Positions 35,388 to 44,795 of a stretch of 64,000 bases of DNA are shown here, one piece after another. Origin of the DNA: Tissierella sp. Yu-01 (lineage in GTDB: Bacteria; Bacillota; Clostridia; Tissierellales; Tissierellaceae). A program made the translations under genes and the position numbers. Numbering within the stretch: position 1 is the first letter of the stretch; each line of letters begins with the position of its first letter. The stretch spans positions 2,752,566-2,816,565 of the forward strand of contig NZ_CP120677.1 of NCBI RefSeq assembly GCF_029537395.1, read 5' to 3'. The notes beneath the pieces are model-generated. The model was not told where the DNA came from. It saw only the letters and a list, made by a program, of their open reading frames with translations, and made no database searches.

Positions 35388-35422
35388 TAGGTTTATTCCA
35401 ATAAACCAAAGGGGGCTACGAA

Positions 35423-36442
35423 ATGATTGACTATAAAAGGCCCGGATTTTGGGGTATTGTAGTGTCTTTAATATTTCTAGGCTTGGCAACATGGATGATT
35501 ACTAACCTATCTCTAAATGAATCAGAGGAGAAAGCTGAAGAATTTCTAAAGACATATTATACAATAGAAAATACTGATATTGCAGATATGATGTTCGATG
35601 AAAAGCTCATTAAGTCCTTAATTAGTTCAGACTATGAAACAAGTAAGCAAGGGATTATTGAGTTAAAATTTATAGATGAAGCTGTAAATGCCAAATATAG
35701 CAATTTAATGACCGAGGATGCTCTTAAACGAGCATCAGCTAATAGGACAATTCTTATGGGAGAAATGACTGCAAGAGAGTATGGTACTAGGCTAGAACCT
35801 AAGAAAATTAATATTACGGAAGAAAAAGTATCAGATAGTGGGATTATAAATTATAGTTTTAATGTAGAAGCATTAGTTAAATTCAATGATGGTACGGATA
35901 ATTTAGTGAACTTAACTGGTAAGATTGATATGGTAGAAGTTGAAGGGGGATGGAAGGTCGATAGTTTTAAACATAGTAACTCAAATTTTGCTAAAGCATT
36001 GACATTGATTCAACCAAATCTTCATATTACTAACCATAGTAATGCACCAATTAGAAGGATAGAAGTTAGTGTTAATGGTAGTACTAGAGGAGTTATGAAT
36101 GCAGATAATACTGACATGGATAAAAATTATCGATTTGATTTTCAAATGTTAGATTTAAAGGCATTGGAATATTCTATTAAATTATTGGATGAGGATGATA
36201 AAGTTTTTCTACAACAAAGTTATATAGGTGATTTCTCAAATAGTAAGGATGTAGAACTATTTATAGAGGAAGATGAAGAAGGTAATTTATTTATTGAACA
36301 TAGGGGGCCTACTAACCCAATCAGTAAAGATGATACACCAATTATTAATAATATGCTTTCAATTGATTATAGTGATTTAGACAGAGAGATTTTTAGCGAT
36401 TTTTTTCTAAACCAAAATAGAAAACTACATTTATATGTTTAA
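35423..36442 (+). CDS. Membrane-anchored protein of unknown function
   Basis: 339 aa. N-terminal anchor at residues 8-27 (FWGIVVSLIFLGLATWM); the rest is outside. The region 30-190 resembles a helical then beta NTF2-like/TcaA-like layout (SEEKAEEFLKTYYTIENTDIADMM; YSFNVEALVKFNDG). I do not recognise a family. RBS GGGGGC, 36 bases after the TPM gene, so it may belong to the LemA/TPM operon. A terminator follows. Confidence 0.55.
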   Translation: MIDYKRPGFWGIVVSLIFLGLATWMITNLSLNESEEKAEEFLKTYYTIENTDIADMMFDEKLIKSLISSDYETSKQGIIELKFIDEAVNAKYSNLMTEDALKRASANRTILMGEMTAREYGTRLEPKKINITEEKVSDSGIINYSFNVEALVKFNDGTDNLVNLTGKIDMVEVEGGWKVDSFKHSNSNFAKALTLIQPNLHITNHSNAPIRRIEVSVNGSTRGVMNADNTDMDKNYRFDFQMLDLKALEYSIKLLDEDDKVFLQQSYIGDFSNSKDVELFIEEDEEGNLFIEHRGPTNPISKDDTPIINNMLSIDYSDLDREIFSDFFLNQNRKLHLYV

Positions 36443-36482
36443 AAACAAGAAGTTGTAATTAAATTATACTTCTTGTTTTTTT
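36441..36482 (+). terminator. Terminator after the LemA/TPM region
   Basis: AAAAACAAGAAGT / ACTTCTTGTTTTT stem (36441-36453, 36468-36480) with T-run. Confidence 0.85.
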
Positions 36483-36495
36483 ACTTCAATAGTAC

Positions 36496-36535
36496 TTGAC
36501 CTGTCGTAGTAAATATAATATAATTACTACGACAG
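36496..36535 (+). promoter_or_regulatory. PadR promoter with overlapping operator dyad
   Basis: TTGACC (36496-36501), 17-base spacer, TATAAT (36519-36524). The perfect 12-bp dyad CTGTCGTAGTAA / TTACTACGACAG (36501-36512, 36524-36535) fills the spacer and the -10 region. A further half-site GACGTAGTAAT follows near 36549. A repressor bound here would block RNA polymerase; the PadR protein encoded next is the obvious candidate. Confidence 0.8.
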
Positions 36536-36610
36536 ATAATATACGATAGACGTAGTAATTTATGAAATACATTGAGAATAATTAGATCAGATAGAGGGAG
36601 GTAACAATGT

Positions 36611-36958
36611 GTGATTAGTAGTGACGTAATTAGAGGTTATAATGATACGATGATTTTGTATCTGTTGCTTAAGGAACCATCTTATGGCTATGAAATTTCT
36701 AAACAAATTAGAAGCTTGACAGATGAAAAATATATTATAAAGGAAACAACACTTTATTCAGCATTTAAGAGAATGGAGAATAACGGAATGATTGAAGCAT
36801 TTGCAGGTACACAAACGAATGGAAAGCCAAGAACCTATTATCGAATAACCGATGAAGGAAGAAAATACTATAAAGAAAAGTGTGAAGAATGGGCAATAAC
36901 TCAGGAAGTGGTAGAAAAATTTATCGTAAAGGAGAATGATGACTATGAACACTATTAG
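36611..36958 (+). CDS. PadR family transcriptional regulator
   Basis: 115 aa. Winged helix with DTMILYLLLKEPSYGYEISKQI, TLYSAFKRMENNGMIEA and PRTYYRITDEGRKYYKEK, the standard PadR N-terminal domain with a short C-terminal helix. GTG start at 36611 with GGGAGGT eight bases upstream; the ATG at 36607 runs into a stop. Overlaps the next gene, a membrane protein with a permease-prefix domain, which is the usual PadR partner arrangement. Confidence 0.9.
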   Translation: MISSDVIRGYNDTMILYLLLKEPSYGYEISKQIRSLTDEKYIIKETTLYSAFKRMENNGMIEAFAGTQTNGKPRTYYRITDEGRKYYKEKCEEWAITQEVVEKFIVKENDDYEHY

Positions 36959-37901
36959 GGATTATTTGGAGAATATGTTTCTAGGACTGCCTAAAACCAA
37001 TGATGTTGAAAGTGCAAAAGAAGAACTCCGTGGTATGATGGAGGACAAATACCAAGAATTAAAAGAAAACGGAAAATCAGAAAATGAAGCAATAGGAATT
37101 GTAATATCTGAATTTGGTAATCTAGATGAACTGGCAGATGCTTTGGGAATTAAAGAAGTTATGGGTCAAAAAACAGAATTTCCTTTGGTTTCCTATGAAA
37201 GAGCAATGAATTATATAGAAGATTCAAGAGCTACATCTCCAAAAACGGCTTTGGGTGTATCTCTATGTATATTGTCACCGGTAGTCCTTTTAACATTACT
37301 GGGATTATATGAGAGCAAAATTATAAGTGTTAGAGAAGATTTGCTTATAGCAATTGGTATATTTTTTGTTATTTCCTTGGTGGCTATAGCTATATCATTA
37401 TTTATAAAAGATAGTGGTAGATTGGACGCTTATAAAGATTTGTGTACTGATTCTTTTAGATTGGATTATAAAACAGAACAAATGGTGAGCAAAATTCACA
37501 AACAAGAAGAACCTATTTATAAGTCTACAGTAAGTATTTCTGTTATGTTATATATTTTCAGTGGGTTACCTATTATAGTAACTCCTCTTATAATAGAAAA
37601 TGGAGGAATTCATATTCTAGCTGTAGTGGTGACTTTAATAATCATAGCATTGACCACATACAACATCATAAGCAAGGGTGGAGCCATTGAAGCATGTAGA
37701 GTGCTATTGCAGATGGAAGAATATACAATTGAGAACAAATCAAATACAACTTATAAAACTGTTTCAAAGGTATATTGGTCAGTAGTTGTTGCAGCTTACC
37801 TTGGATATAGTTTTATAACAAATGATTGGAGTAAGTCTTGGATTATCTGGCCTGTAGCAGGCACGTTATTTGCAGCTGTAAAAGCAATTATGGTGCGCTA
37901 A
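36945..37901 (+). CDS. Membrane protein with N-terminal permease-prefix (DUF1700-like) domain
   Basis: About 318 aa. Residues 1-70 form the helical prefix (IRDYLENMFLGLP, then EELRGMMEDKYQELKENGKS and IVISEFGNLDELADALGI), seen in proteins encoded next to PadR regulators. Then four to six membrane segments. ATG at 36945 or 36939; both lie within reach of AAGGAG at 36929. The start overlaps the PadR gene end. Possible role: envelope response controlled by PadR; not established. Confidence 0.75.
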   Translation: MNTIRDYLENMFLGLPKTNDVESAKEELRGMMEDKYQELKENGKSENEAIGIVISEFGNLDELADALGIKEVMGQKTEFPLVSYERAMNYIEDSRATSPKTALGVSLCILSPVVLLTLLGLYESKIISVREDLLIAIGIFFVISLVAIAISLFIKDSGRLDAYKDLCTDSFRLDYKTEQMVSKIHKQEEPIYKSTVSISVMLYIFSGLPIIVTPLIIENGGIHILAVVVTLIIIALTTYNIISKGGAIEACRVLLQMEEYTIENKSNTTYKTVSKVYWSVVVAAYLGYSFITNDWSKSWIIWPVAGTLFAAVKAIMVR

Positions 37902-37924
37902 GAAGCAAAGAATACACGTAAAAG

Positions 37925-37971
37925 AAACCTTATAACCGCTATTTATAGCTGTCATAAGGTTTTGTGTTTTC
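37925..37971 (+). terminator. Terminator after the PadR module
   Basis: AAACCTTAT / ATAAGGTTT stem with a 20-base loop, followed by TGTGTTTT. Confidence 0.6.
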
Positions 37972-38033
37972 CTGAATCATCTATCTAATATGTTTTATGA
38001 CTCATAGTTGGTGGAACCTTGAAATAAGTAGTA

Positions 38034-38945
38034 TTAATCAATTATCTGGTTAGCAATTTTAATAAACTCAGATATTATGCTCCATTGATATGGATTTCTT
38101 TGATATCCAAAACGAATTGGATATGCTGCATAATTGTCAAAACGGAACATCCTTAGTTTTGAGAGCTGTTTGGCTGGCAGAGTCGCTTGCACAAGGTTTA
38201 TTGGGCAAAAGCAAGCGCCGATACCGCGAACACACAGCGACAAAAGAGTTTCGATATTGTCAGACTGTGCCTTAACAATGGGCTGGAATCCTGAGTGTTT
38301 TATCATACTTCTGCCAATTTGCCCTCCAATGTCTTCTGGATTTCCGAGAACAAATGGACACTCTTGTAGAGCTGATAGGTTTCCTTGGGCTATCTTGCTT
38401 TCGAAACCTTCTTCGTAAATTCCAGATAATAGTTCCTTTGAAATCAACAGCACGATTTCCTCCTGATAGAAATCACGTAGTTCAACATCTGGCAGTGATT
38501 CAGGAAAGCTCCCAACAGCAAGATCAATTTCACCGTCTATCAAGTACTTGTGCATCGCATCATTGGAACTTTCCATTATGGTTATCTCGATATTCGGGTA
38601 TTTCTCCTGAAACGCCGAAATCAAATCTGGCATAATTACCCGGCTCCTGGTAAATGAAACACCGACACGAAGAATTCCTTTTTGATTGGCTGTGATGTCA
38701 CAAAATTCCTTCTTCATCGCTTGATGGCTTTGCTGAAATCCCAAAGCATATCTTAGGAAAACTTCTCCTGCATAGGTCAACTCTAGCGGTACACGACGTA
38801 TAAGTAGCTGGCATTCAAGCTCTTTCTCAACAGAGGAAATATGGGCACTAAGTGTCTGTTGTGTGATATGCAATTGCTCAGCGGCTTTTGTAAAGCTTCT
38901 TTCTCTGGCCACCATTACAAAATACTCCATGCTCAAAAAATTCAT
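38034..38945 (-). CDS. LysR family transcriptional regulator, base composition unlike neighbours
   Basis: About 303 aa. The N-terminal helix-turn-helix MEYFVMVARERSFTKAAEQL, HITQQTLSAHISSVEKELEC is classic LysR; the rest is the two-lobed effector domain (LRVGVSFTRSRVIMPDLI). Start ATG at 38945 (MNFLSMEYF) with AAGAGG upstream; the longer frame to 38999 would overlap guaA. Codon use is clearly richer in G+C (for example GCGCCGATACCGCGAAC) than all flanking genes, pointing to recent transfer. It sits alone after guaA on the same strand. Regulated target unknown. Confidence 0.85.
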   Translation of the reverse strand: MNFLSMEYFVMVARERSFTKAAEQLHITQQTLSAHISSVEKELECQLLIRRVPLELTYAGEVFLRYALGFQQSHQAMKKEFCDITANQKGILRVGVSFTRSRVIMPDLISAFQEKYPNIEITIMESSNDAMHKYLIDGEIDLAVGSFPESLPDVELRDFYQEEIVLLISKELLSGIYEEGFESKIAQGNLSALQECPFVLGNPEDIGGQIGRSMIKHSGFQPIVKAQSDNIETLLSLCVRGIGACFCPINLVQATLPAKQLSKLRMFRFDNYAAYPIRFGYQRNPYQWSIISEFIKIANQIID

Positions 38946-38985
38946 GATTGTCGCCTCTTTTACAACAGTATATTTACTGGGGTCA

Positions 38986-40212
38986 TTATTCCCATTCAAT
39001 AGTTGCTGGTGGTTTACTTGTTATATCATAGACTATACGGTTTATATTTTTTACTTCATTTATAATTCTCCTAGAAGCTAAATCAAGAATTTCATATGGG
39101 ATTCTAGCCCATTCAGCTGTCATAAAATCTGTTGTTTTAACAGCCCTAAGTGCTAATGTATAGTCATAGGTTCTTTCGTCTCCTGTAACTCCAACACTTT
39201 TCATATTTGTGATTACAGCAAAGTATTGGTTTAAATCTCTGTCTAATCCAGCCTTTGCGATCTCGTCTCTAAAGATATAGTCTGCATCCCTTAGGATATC
39301 TAACTTTTCTTTAGTTACTTCACCTATTACTCTAATTCCTAATCCTGGTCCTGGGAATGGTTGACGCCATACTAAATAGTCAGGCAATTCTAGTTCCATA
39401 CCTATTTTTCTAACTTCATCTTTAAATAATGGTCTCAAAGGTTCAATCAAATCCTTGAAATCAACCACGCTTGGGAGTCCGCCTACATTATGGTGTGATT
39501 TAATTACTGTGCTATCACCAACACCGCTTTCTATAACATCAGGGTATATTGTACCTTGAACTAAGAAGTCAACTTTTCCAATTTTTTTAGCTTCATCTTC
39601 AAATACTCTAATAAACTCTTCTCCGATAATTTTTCTCTTAGTTTCAGGATCTGTTACTCCCTTTAATCTGTTTAGGAATCTGTCCTGAGCATTAACTCTA
39701 ACAAAGTGAGAATTAAAGTTCTTTGAGAATGCTTCTTCTACTTCATCACCTTCATTTTTTCTCATAAGTCCAGTATCTACAAAAACACAGGTCAATTGAC
39801 TTCCGATTGCCTTAGACATTAATGCTGCTACAACTGATGAATCAACTCCGCCGGATAGGGCACAAAGTGCTTTGCCATCTCCAACTTTGTTTCTTATATC
39901 AGTTATTTTAGCTTCAATATACCTAGTCATAGACCAGTCCCCAATGCAGCCACAATCATTATACAGGAAGTTCTTTAATACATCATTTTCTACAACTGTT
40001 TCTACTTCAAGAATAGGTATACCTAGTTTAGTTATTTCCGTATTTGATCCGCCTGTAAAGATTATGCCAACAGGATTTAAGGATTTTATTTCATCAATTG
40101 TAATAGTATATGGTTTAACCTCACAGTAAACTCCATGTTCTCTAACACTTCTGGCAACTAATTGATTATGTTGATTCCCAAAATCAATTATCAAAATATA
40201 TTGGTTTTGCAT
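38986..40212 (-). CDS. guaA: GMP synthase with internally deleted glutaminase domain
   Basis: 408 aa against the usual 510-515. GuaA converts XMP to GMP. The ATP-pyrophosphatase half is intact: [15 protein letters not shown] (P-loop), [40 protein letters not shown] and the C-terminal PPATIEWE. The N-terminal domain begins normally ([29 protein letters not shown]) but after KLGIPIL (residues 62-68) it jumps to [16 protein letters not shown]. The nucleophile Cys and the HPE dyad are gone. About 100 residues are missing in frame, without stop or shift. Expected to use ammonia only. Promoter at 40265-40292; RBS GAGGTGG. Confidence 0.93.
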   Translation of the reverse strand: MQNQYILIIDFGNQHNQLVARSVREHGVYCEVKPYTITIDEIKSLNPVGIIFTGGSNTEITKLGIPILEVETVVENDVLKNFLYNDCGCIGDWSMTRYIEAKITDIRNKVGDGKALCALSGGVDSSVVAALMSKAIGSQLTCVFVDTGLMRKNEGDEVEEAFSKNFNSHFVRVNAQDRFLNRLKGVTDPETKRKIIGEEFIRVFEDEAKKIGKVDFLVQGTIYPDVIESGVGDSTVIKSHHNVGGLPSVVDFKDLIEPLRPLFKDEVRKIGMELELPDYLVWRQPFPGPGLGIRVIGEVTKEKLDILRDADYIFRDEIAKAGLDRDLNQYFAVITNMKSVGVTGDERTYDYTLALRAVKTTDFMTAEWARIPYEILDLASRRIINEVKNINRIVYDITSKPPATIEWE

Positions 40213-40264
40213 ATTCCACCTCGCTAATTTTTATCATTTAATTTCTATAATTTTATTATGATTA

Positions 40265-40292
40265 ATTCTACCATAAATATCTATTGAAGCAA
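40265..40292 (-). promoter_or_regulatory. Promoter of guaA
   Basis: Minus strand TTGCTT (40292-40287), 16-base spacer, TAGAAT (40270-40265) with an extended TGG before the -10. No purine aptamer is visible in the leader. Confidence 0.5.
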
Positions 40293-40369
40293 AATATTTA
40301 TTTGTAAATAAACTTTATTGATAGAATTAACATTTTTTGAACTATATTTGTGAAATCTACTTTTGTTCT

Positions 40370-40397
40370 TTGCAAAATCATATTAATTTGATATAAT
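40370..40397 (+). promoter_or_regulatory. Promoter of fhs
   Basis: TTGCAA (40370-40375), 16-base spacer, TATAAT (40392-40397) with an extended TGA. A 100-base AT-rich leader follows; no ZTP or folate riboswitch motif is seen. Confidence 0.65.
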
Positions 40398-40499
40398 ACT
40401 TTATAGTACGAATGTGCTTATATATAAATTGAGCACAATGACAACGTTTTACATTGTAGATTATATTTTATTTATCTTATATTAGTAGGAGGAGATAAC

Positions 40500-42170
40500 T
40501 TGAAAACAGATGTTCAAATTGCACAAGAAGCTAAAATGGTACCAATTAATGAAGTTGCAGCAAAGCTTGGAATCAAGGAAGACGATATCGTAAACTATGG
40601 TAAATACAAAGCTAAAATTTCATTAAGAGCTTTTGAGGATTTAAAGGATAAGCCTGATGGGAAATTAATATTAGTTACTGCAATTAACCCAACTCCAGCA
40701 GGTGAAGGAAAGACTACTACAAATATTGGTCTTTCAATGGGTTTAAACAAAATTGGAAAGACTGCTATAACTGCAATAAGAGAACCTTCCTTAGGACCAA
40801 GTTTTGGTGTTAAGGGTGGAGCAGCTGGTGGTGGATACGCACAAGTAGTACCAATGGAAGATATTAATCTTCACTTCACAGGAGATTTCCACGCAATCAC
40901 TACTGCAAACAACTTAATAGCTGCTTTGTTAGATAATCATATTCAACAAGGTAATGTTCTAGGTATTGATCCTAGAAGGATTGTATGGCATAGAGTTCTA
41001 GATATGAATGATAGAGCTTTAAGAAATGTTGTTGTTGGTCTTGGTGGTAAACCTAATGGTATGCCTAGAGAAGATCATTTTGATATTACTGTTGCTTCTG
41101 AAATCATGGCTATATTCTGTTTAGCAAGTGATCTTGAAGATTTGAAAGAAAGAGTTAGTAATATAATCGTTGCATATAAATTTGATGGAAGCCCAGTATT
41201 TGTAAGAGATTTACAAGCACAAGGAGCTGTAGCATTGTTAATGAAAGATGCAATGGCGCCTAACTTAGTTCAGACTCTTGAAAATACACCTGCTTTAATT
41301 CATGGTGGACCATTTGCTAATATTGCACATGGATGTAATTCTATGTTAGCTACAAAATTATCACTAAAATTAGCTGAATATACTGTTACAGAGGCAGGAT
41401 TTGGTGCTGACCTTGGTGCTGAGAAGTTCTTCGATATTAAAGCAAGATTTGGTGATTTAAAACCAAATGCTGCTGTTATAGTAGCTACAGTTAGAGCTTT
41501 AAAACATCATGGAGGAGCAAAGAAGGAAGAATTAGGAACAGAGAATCTTGATCAATTAGCAAGAGGATTTGAAAATCTAGAAAAGCATATAGAAAATGTT
41601 AATAAATTTGGTGTACCTGCTATAGTAGCAATAAACAAGTTCCCTACAGATACAGATGCTGAATTGAACTACGTACTTGAAAAATGTAAAGAGTTAGGTG
41701 CTGATGCTGTTCTTTCAGAAGTATGGGGAAAAGGTGGAGAAGGTGGAGTTGAATTAGCTAAGAAGGTTGTAGAAGTAACAGAATCTAAGGAATCTAACTT
41801 CAAACCATTATATGATGTAGAAGAATCTATCAAAGCTAAGATAGAAAAAATTGCTAAGGAAGTTTATGGAGCTGATGGTGTAGATTTCACTGGTTCAGCA
41901 GCTAAACAAATAGCAAACATTGAAAAATTAGGTTTTGATAAGATGCCAATTTGTATGGCAAAGACTCAATATTCATTCTCTGATGATCCAACTTTATTAG
42001 CTAGACCAAAAGGGTTTAGAATTACAGTTAGAGAAATTAGAATATCAGCAGGTGCTGGATTCTTGGTAGCCCTTACAGGTGATGTTATGACAATGCCTGG
42101 ATTACCAAAAGTTCCTGCGGCTAATAATATTGATATACTTCCAAGTGGAGAAATAGTAGGACTATTCTAA
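40500..42170 (+). CDS. fhs: Formate-tetrahydrofolate ligase
   Basis: 556 aa, normal length. Makes 10-formyl-tetrahydrofolate from formate and ATP, the donor for PurN and PurH and for acetogenic C1 flow. P-loop [52 protein letters not shown] and the C-terminal GEIVGLF are all conserved. TTG start at 40500 with AGGAGGAG. Divergent from guaA. Confidence 0.97.
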   Translation: MKTDVQIAQEAKMVPINEVAAKLGIKEDDIVNYGKYKAKISLRAFEDLKDKPDGKLILVTAINPTPAGEGKTTTNIGLSMGLNKIGKTAITAIREPSLGPSFGVKGGAAGGGYAQVVPMEDINLHFTGDFHAITTANNLIAALLDNHIQQGNVLGIDPRRIVWHRVLDMNDRALRNVVVGLGGKPNGMPREDHFDITVASEIMAIFCLASDLEDLKERVSNIIVAYKFDGSPVFVRDLQAQGAVALLMKDAMAPNLVQTLENTPALIHGGPFANIAHGCNSMLATKLSLKLAEYTVTEAGFGADLGAEKFFDIKARFGDLKPNAAVIVATVRALKHHGGAKKEELGTENLDQLARGFENLEKHIENVNKFGVPAIVAINKFPTDTDAELNYVLEKCKELGADAVLSEVWGKGGEGGVELAKKVVEVTESKESNFKPLYDVEESIKAKIEKIAKEVYGADGVDFTGSAAKQIANIEKLGFDKMPICMAKTQYSFSDDPTLLARPKGFRITVREIRISAGAGFLVALTGDVMTMPGLPKVPAANNIDILPSGEIVGLF

Positions 42171-42201
42171 TATTAAGCTGGGTATAACCCAGCTTAATAT
42201 T
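42169..42201. terminator. Hairpin after fhs
   Basis: Perfect 15-bp palindrome AATATTAAGCTGGGT / ACCCAGCTTAATATT with ATA loop. No long T-run follows, so it may be a weak terminator or a 3' stabiliser. Confidence 0.55.
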
Positions 42202-42252
42202 TACAGACTCACTTTATCACAATAATATATTACGGCATATAGGAGGTAAAAT

Positions 42253-42558
42253 ATGACCTACGAATCAAGGTTAAAAAGCTCTCAATCAGATTCATTATTT
42301 GAGGCTATACTTATGTTAGAAAATATGGAGGAATGCTATCGATTCTTCGAAGATATTTGCACAATAAAGGAAGTACAAGCTATAGCACAGAGACTTGAGG
42401 TGGCAAAATTACTTAAAGCAAATAAGACATATAATGAAATTGAAGCAGAAACAGGTGCTAGTACGGCTACAATTAGTAGAATCAATAGGTCATTGAACTA
42501 TGGAGCAGATGGTTATAAGATGATGTTTACAAAATTAGGAATAATTAAAGAAGAGTAG
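42253..42558 (+). CDS. yerC: YerC/YecD family TrpR-like DNA-binding protein
   Basis: 101 aa. TrpR-like helix-turn-helix: EECYRFFEDICTIKEVQAIAQRLEVAKLL, TYNEIEAETGASTATISRINR. Family members are short transcriptional regulators of unknown effector. RBS AGGAGGT seven bases before ATG. Followed by a two-way terminator shared with the GDPD gene. Confidence 0.9.
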   Translation: MTYESRLKSSQSDSLFEAILMLENMEECYRFFEDICTIKEVQAIAQRLEVAKLLKANKTYNEIEAETGASTATISRINRSLNYGADGYKMMFTKLGIIKEE

Positions 42559-42563
42559 AAGAT

Positions 42564-42600
42564 AAAAAGTTGGGTTTCCTGCTGGAAATCCAACTTTTTT
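42564..42600. terminator. Bidirectional terminator after yerC
   Basis: AAAAAGTTGG-GTTTCC / GGAAATC-CAACTTTTTT stem; runs of A and T on the outer sides serve both strands. Confidence 0.85.
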
Positions 42601-43402
42601 AAGGTCTAAATCCTTCAAAAATATAATAATCAAACCTATTTATACTATCCTCTAAAGCACATTTGGAATCAATAGTATATGCAAAGGTTGGTATGTTAAA
42701 TAGCTTGCGACATATATTAAATGAAGGCATGTTTCTATACTGATAATTAAAGGCTATAAAATCTGGTTTTGAAATAAAATTTAGCATCAAATTTTGTAGC
42801 ATAAACTTCAATAAGATATCCTTATTATCTCCGCCTCTTAAATGTTTTGTTGAAAGCTGACCTCTAATAATATGTGGTCTATTTTTTTTGTACCATTGTA
42901 CAATTAATGGATTAAATGATTCAATGCAATAAACACCATTATAATTATCTAAGATTGGAGCAATAGTTTCACATAAAAGCTTAATGTTTTTGGTGTCCTT
43001 AAATTCAACTATAATTGGAACTTTCCCATTAATAAGCTTTAAGATATCTGAAAAAAGCGGAATTGTTTCTGATGAATTAAATAGTTTTATATTTCTCAAC
43101 TCTTTATAATCCATATCACAGACCAGCTTATCTATTCCACAGGCTCTATTTAAAGAATCGTCATGAAATACAACGGGTAGACCATCTTTAGTAAGCCTTA
43201 CATCCAATTCTATTCCATAATCGTTCTCTACTGCTAATCTAAAGGCCATCAGTGAATTTTCAGGAGCATTTGATTTATTGTCATGCAACCCTCTATGAGC
43301 ATAGTAGACTTTATCAAACTCTTCAAAGCTTTTGCGAGATAGTACTTTAGGCATAATTGTAAAAAAGTAAATAATTATAATTAGTAAAACAATAATTGTC
43401 AT
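42599..43402 (-). CDS. Glycerophosphodiester phosphodiesterase with N-terminal membrane segment
   Basis: 267 aa. One membrane segment at residues 2-18, then a GDPD TIM barrel: YYAHRGLHDNKSNAPENS (catalytic His-Arg), YGIELDVRLTKDGLPVVFHDDSL (metal Glu-Asp and second His), VPIIVEFKD and the C-terminal FAYTIDS. Cleaves glycerophosphodiesters to glycerol-3-phosphate and an alcohol, probably at the membrane. Stop is shared with the terminator of yerC; 13 bases downstream of the MFS gene, likely co-transcribed. Confidence 0.87.
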   Translation of the reverse strand: MTIIVLLIIIIYFFTIMPKVLSRKSFEEFDKVYYAHRGLHDNKSNAPENSLMAFRLAVENDYGIELDVRLTKDGLPVVFHDDSLNRACGIDKLVCDMDYKELRNIKLFNSSETIPLFSDILKLINGKVPIIVEFKDTKNIKLLCETIAPILDNYNGVYCIESFNPLIVQWYKKNRPHIIRGQLSTKHLRGGDNKDILLKFMLQNLMLNFISKPDFIAFNYQYRNMPSFNICRKLFNIPTFAYTIDSKCALEDSINRFDYYIFEGFRP

Positions 43403-43415
43403 TTAACTCATTCCT

Positions 43416-44693
43416 TTAATCATCTATATCAAAATTTTCTAATGTATTCTTCTTTGGAGGTCTGGAATCACCGTGTTTAACTAATAACATAGTACAAAGT
43501 GATGCTAGTGAAAATACAACAGAATAAGGGAACAAAGTCCTATATGATATGTTTTCCAAAAGAAAACCTGACAAAATTGGCGTTAATATTTGTGCCGACA
43601 TGGAAAATGTATAATATAACCCAGTATATTTTCCTACATCAGAACTCTTGCTCATTTCTACAACCATTGGATAGGAATTTACATTGATTGCGGACCATCC
43701 AATTCCAGTAAATGCAAAGACTATATTTATAATAGGAGAATATTCAATGAAAAGGAATCCAAAAAAATAGGAAATGGACATCAATATTATCCCAGCTATT
43801 ATTGTTTTCTTTCTACCAATATTACTTGAGATAATCCCAATTGGTATATAGCTTAATATAGCTGCTCCTGTTGCAACCATTAAAGCATTTGCAAATCCAC
43901 CACCATGAAGGTTCCATACTTTGACTGCATATCTTGAAAATGCAGTAGTAACTGCATTATAAGCAGTAAACCATAAGAATACAGAGGCTAGAATAAATAT
44001 TAAGCTTTTCTTTACCTCCTTAGGCATTTCAGATTTTTCTCCCTTTTGTTCTTCAGTTTCTTCTTCTATCATCGTATTATTTTCTTTTAATTCCTTGGAG
44101 ATTTTATTTTCACTAATGGTCAGTACTAAGATTACTATTGAAATGACCATTAAAGCAGCCACTGAGAAGAATATTGGAGAATAATTCGGAGTGATTTCCT
44201 TTGGAATAAGAAAACTAATCATAGCTAAAGTAAAAATCCCCCCAACAGCCCCCATAAGATTAATTATGGCATTTGCTTTACTTCTAAGTGGCTTAGGAGT
44301 TAAATCAGGCATCAATGCTACTGCTGGAGATCTATAAAGTCCCATTGCAACAAGAACTGTTCCTAAAGATATAAAGAATAGTATAAAGTTCTTATTCTGG
44401 TCTGCATACGGAATAACCATCATAAATACTACAGCTATAAAAGTACCTGTTATTATAAATGGTGTGCGTTTACCCATTCGGGTACTAACTTTATCCGAAA
44501 AAGCACCAAATAAGGGAAGAAGAAATAGTGCTAGGGTGTTGTCTAAGGCCATTATAGTGCCAGTAAAGGTTTCTCCTAGTCCAAAGGTATTTTGAAGGAT
44601 CAAAGGTATAATATTATCGTATAATTGCCAGAATGCGCTAATAGATAAGAATGCTAATCCAATTAGGACAGTACGTTTATAATTCAACTTCAT
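43416..44693 (-). CDS. MFS transporter
   Basis: 425 aa, twelve membrane segments with a charged central loop (SENKISKELKENNTMIEEE). The A-like motif FGAFSDKVSTRMGKRTPFI near residue 60 is characteristic of MFS carriers of the SLC45/GPH-like kind. Substrate unknown. ATG start after GGGAGG. Coupled to the GDPD gene, so a glycerophosphodiester or its product is a possible substrate. Confidence 0.85.
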   Translation of the reverse strand: MKLNYKRTVLIGLAFLSISAFWQLYDNIIPLILQNTFGLGETFTGTIMALDNTLALFLLPLFGAFSDKVSTRMGKRTPFIITGTFIAVVFMMVIPYADQNKNFILFFISLGTVLVAMGLYRSPAVALMPDLTPKPLRSKANAIINLMGAVGGIFTLAMISFLIPKEITPNYSPIFFSVAALMVISIVILVLTISENKISKELKENNTMIEEETEEQKGEKSEMPKEVKKSLIFILASVFLWFTAYNAVTTAFSRYAVKVWNLHGGGFANALMVATGAAILSYIPIGIISSNIGRKKTIIAGIILMSISYFFGFLFIEYSPIINIVFAFTGIGWSAINVNSYPMVVEMSKSSDVGKYTGLYYTFSMSAQILTPILSGFLLENISYRTLFPYSVVFSLASLCTMLLVKHGDSRPPKKNTLENFDIDD

Positions 44694-44795
44694 GTATATC
44701 CCTCCCTGTATAAAATAAATTTAAGAAATCCAGAATCTTTGATTAACAGTATATCTAAACTCATTATAGCCTAAAAAATATCTTATTACAAAATA

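Noticed and set aside
38986-40212. Frameshift or pseudogene explanation for short GuaA
   Set aside because: The reading frame is open and codon use is normal across the junction, and the synthetase half is fully conserved, so an in-frame deletion fits better. An assembly error cannot be ruled out here.
40398-40499. Folate or ZTP riboswitch in the fhs leader
   Set aside because: No conserved pfl-motif or THF-riboswitch core is present in the AT-rich leader.
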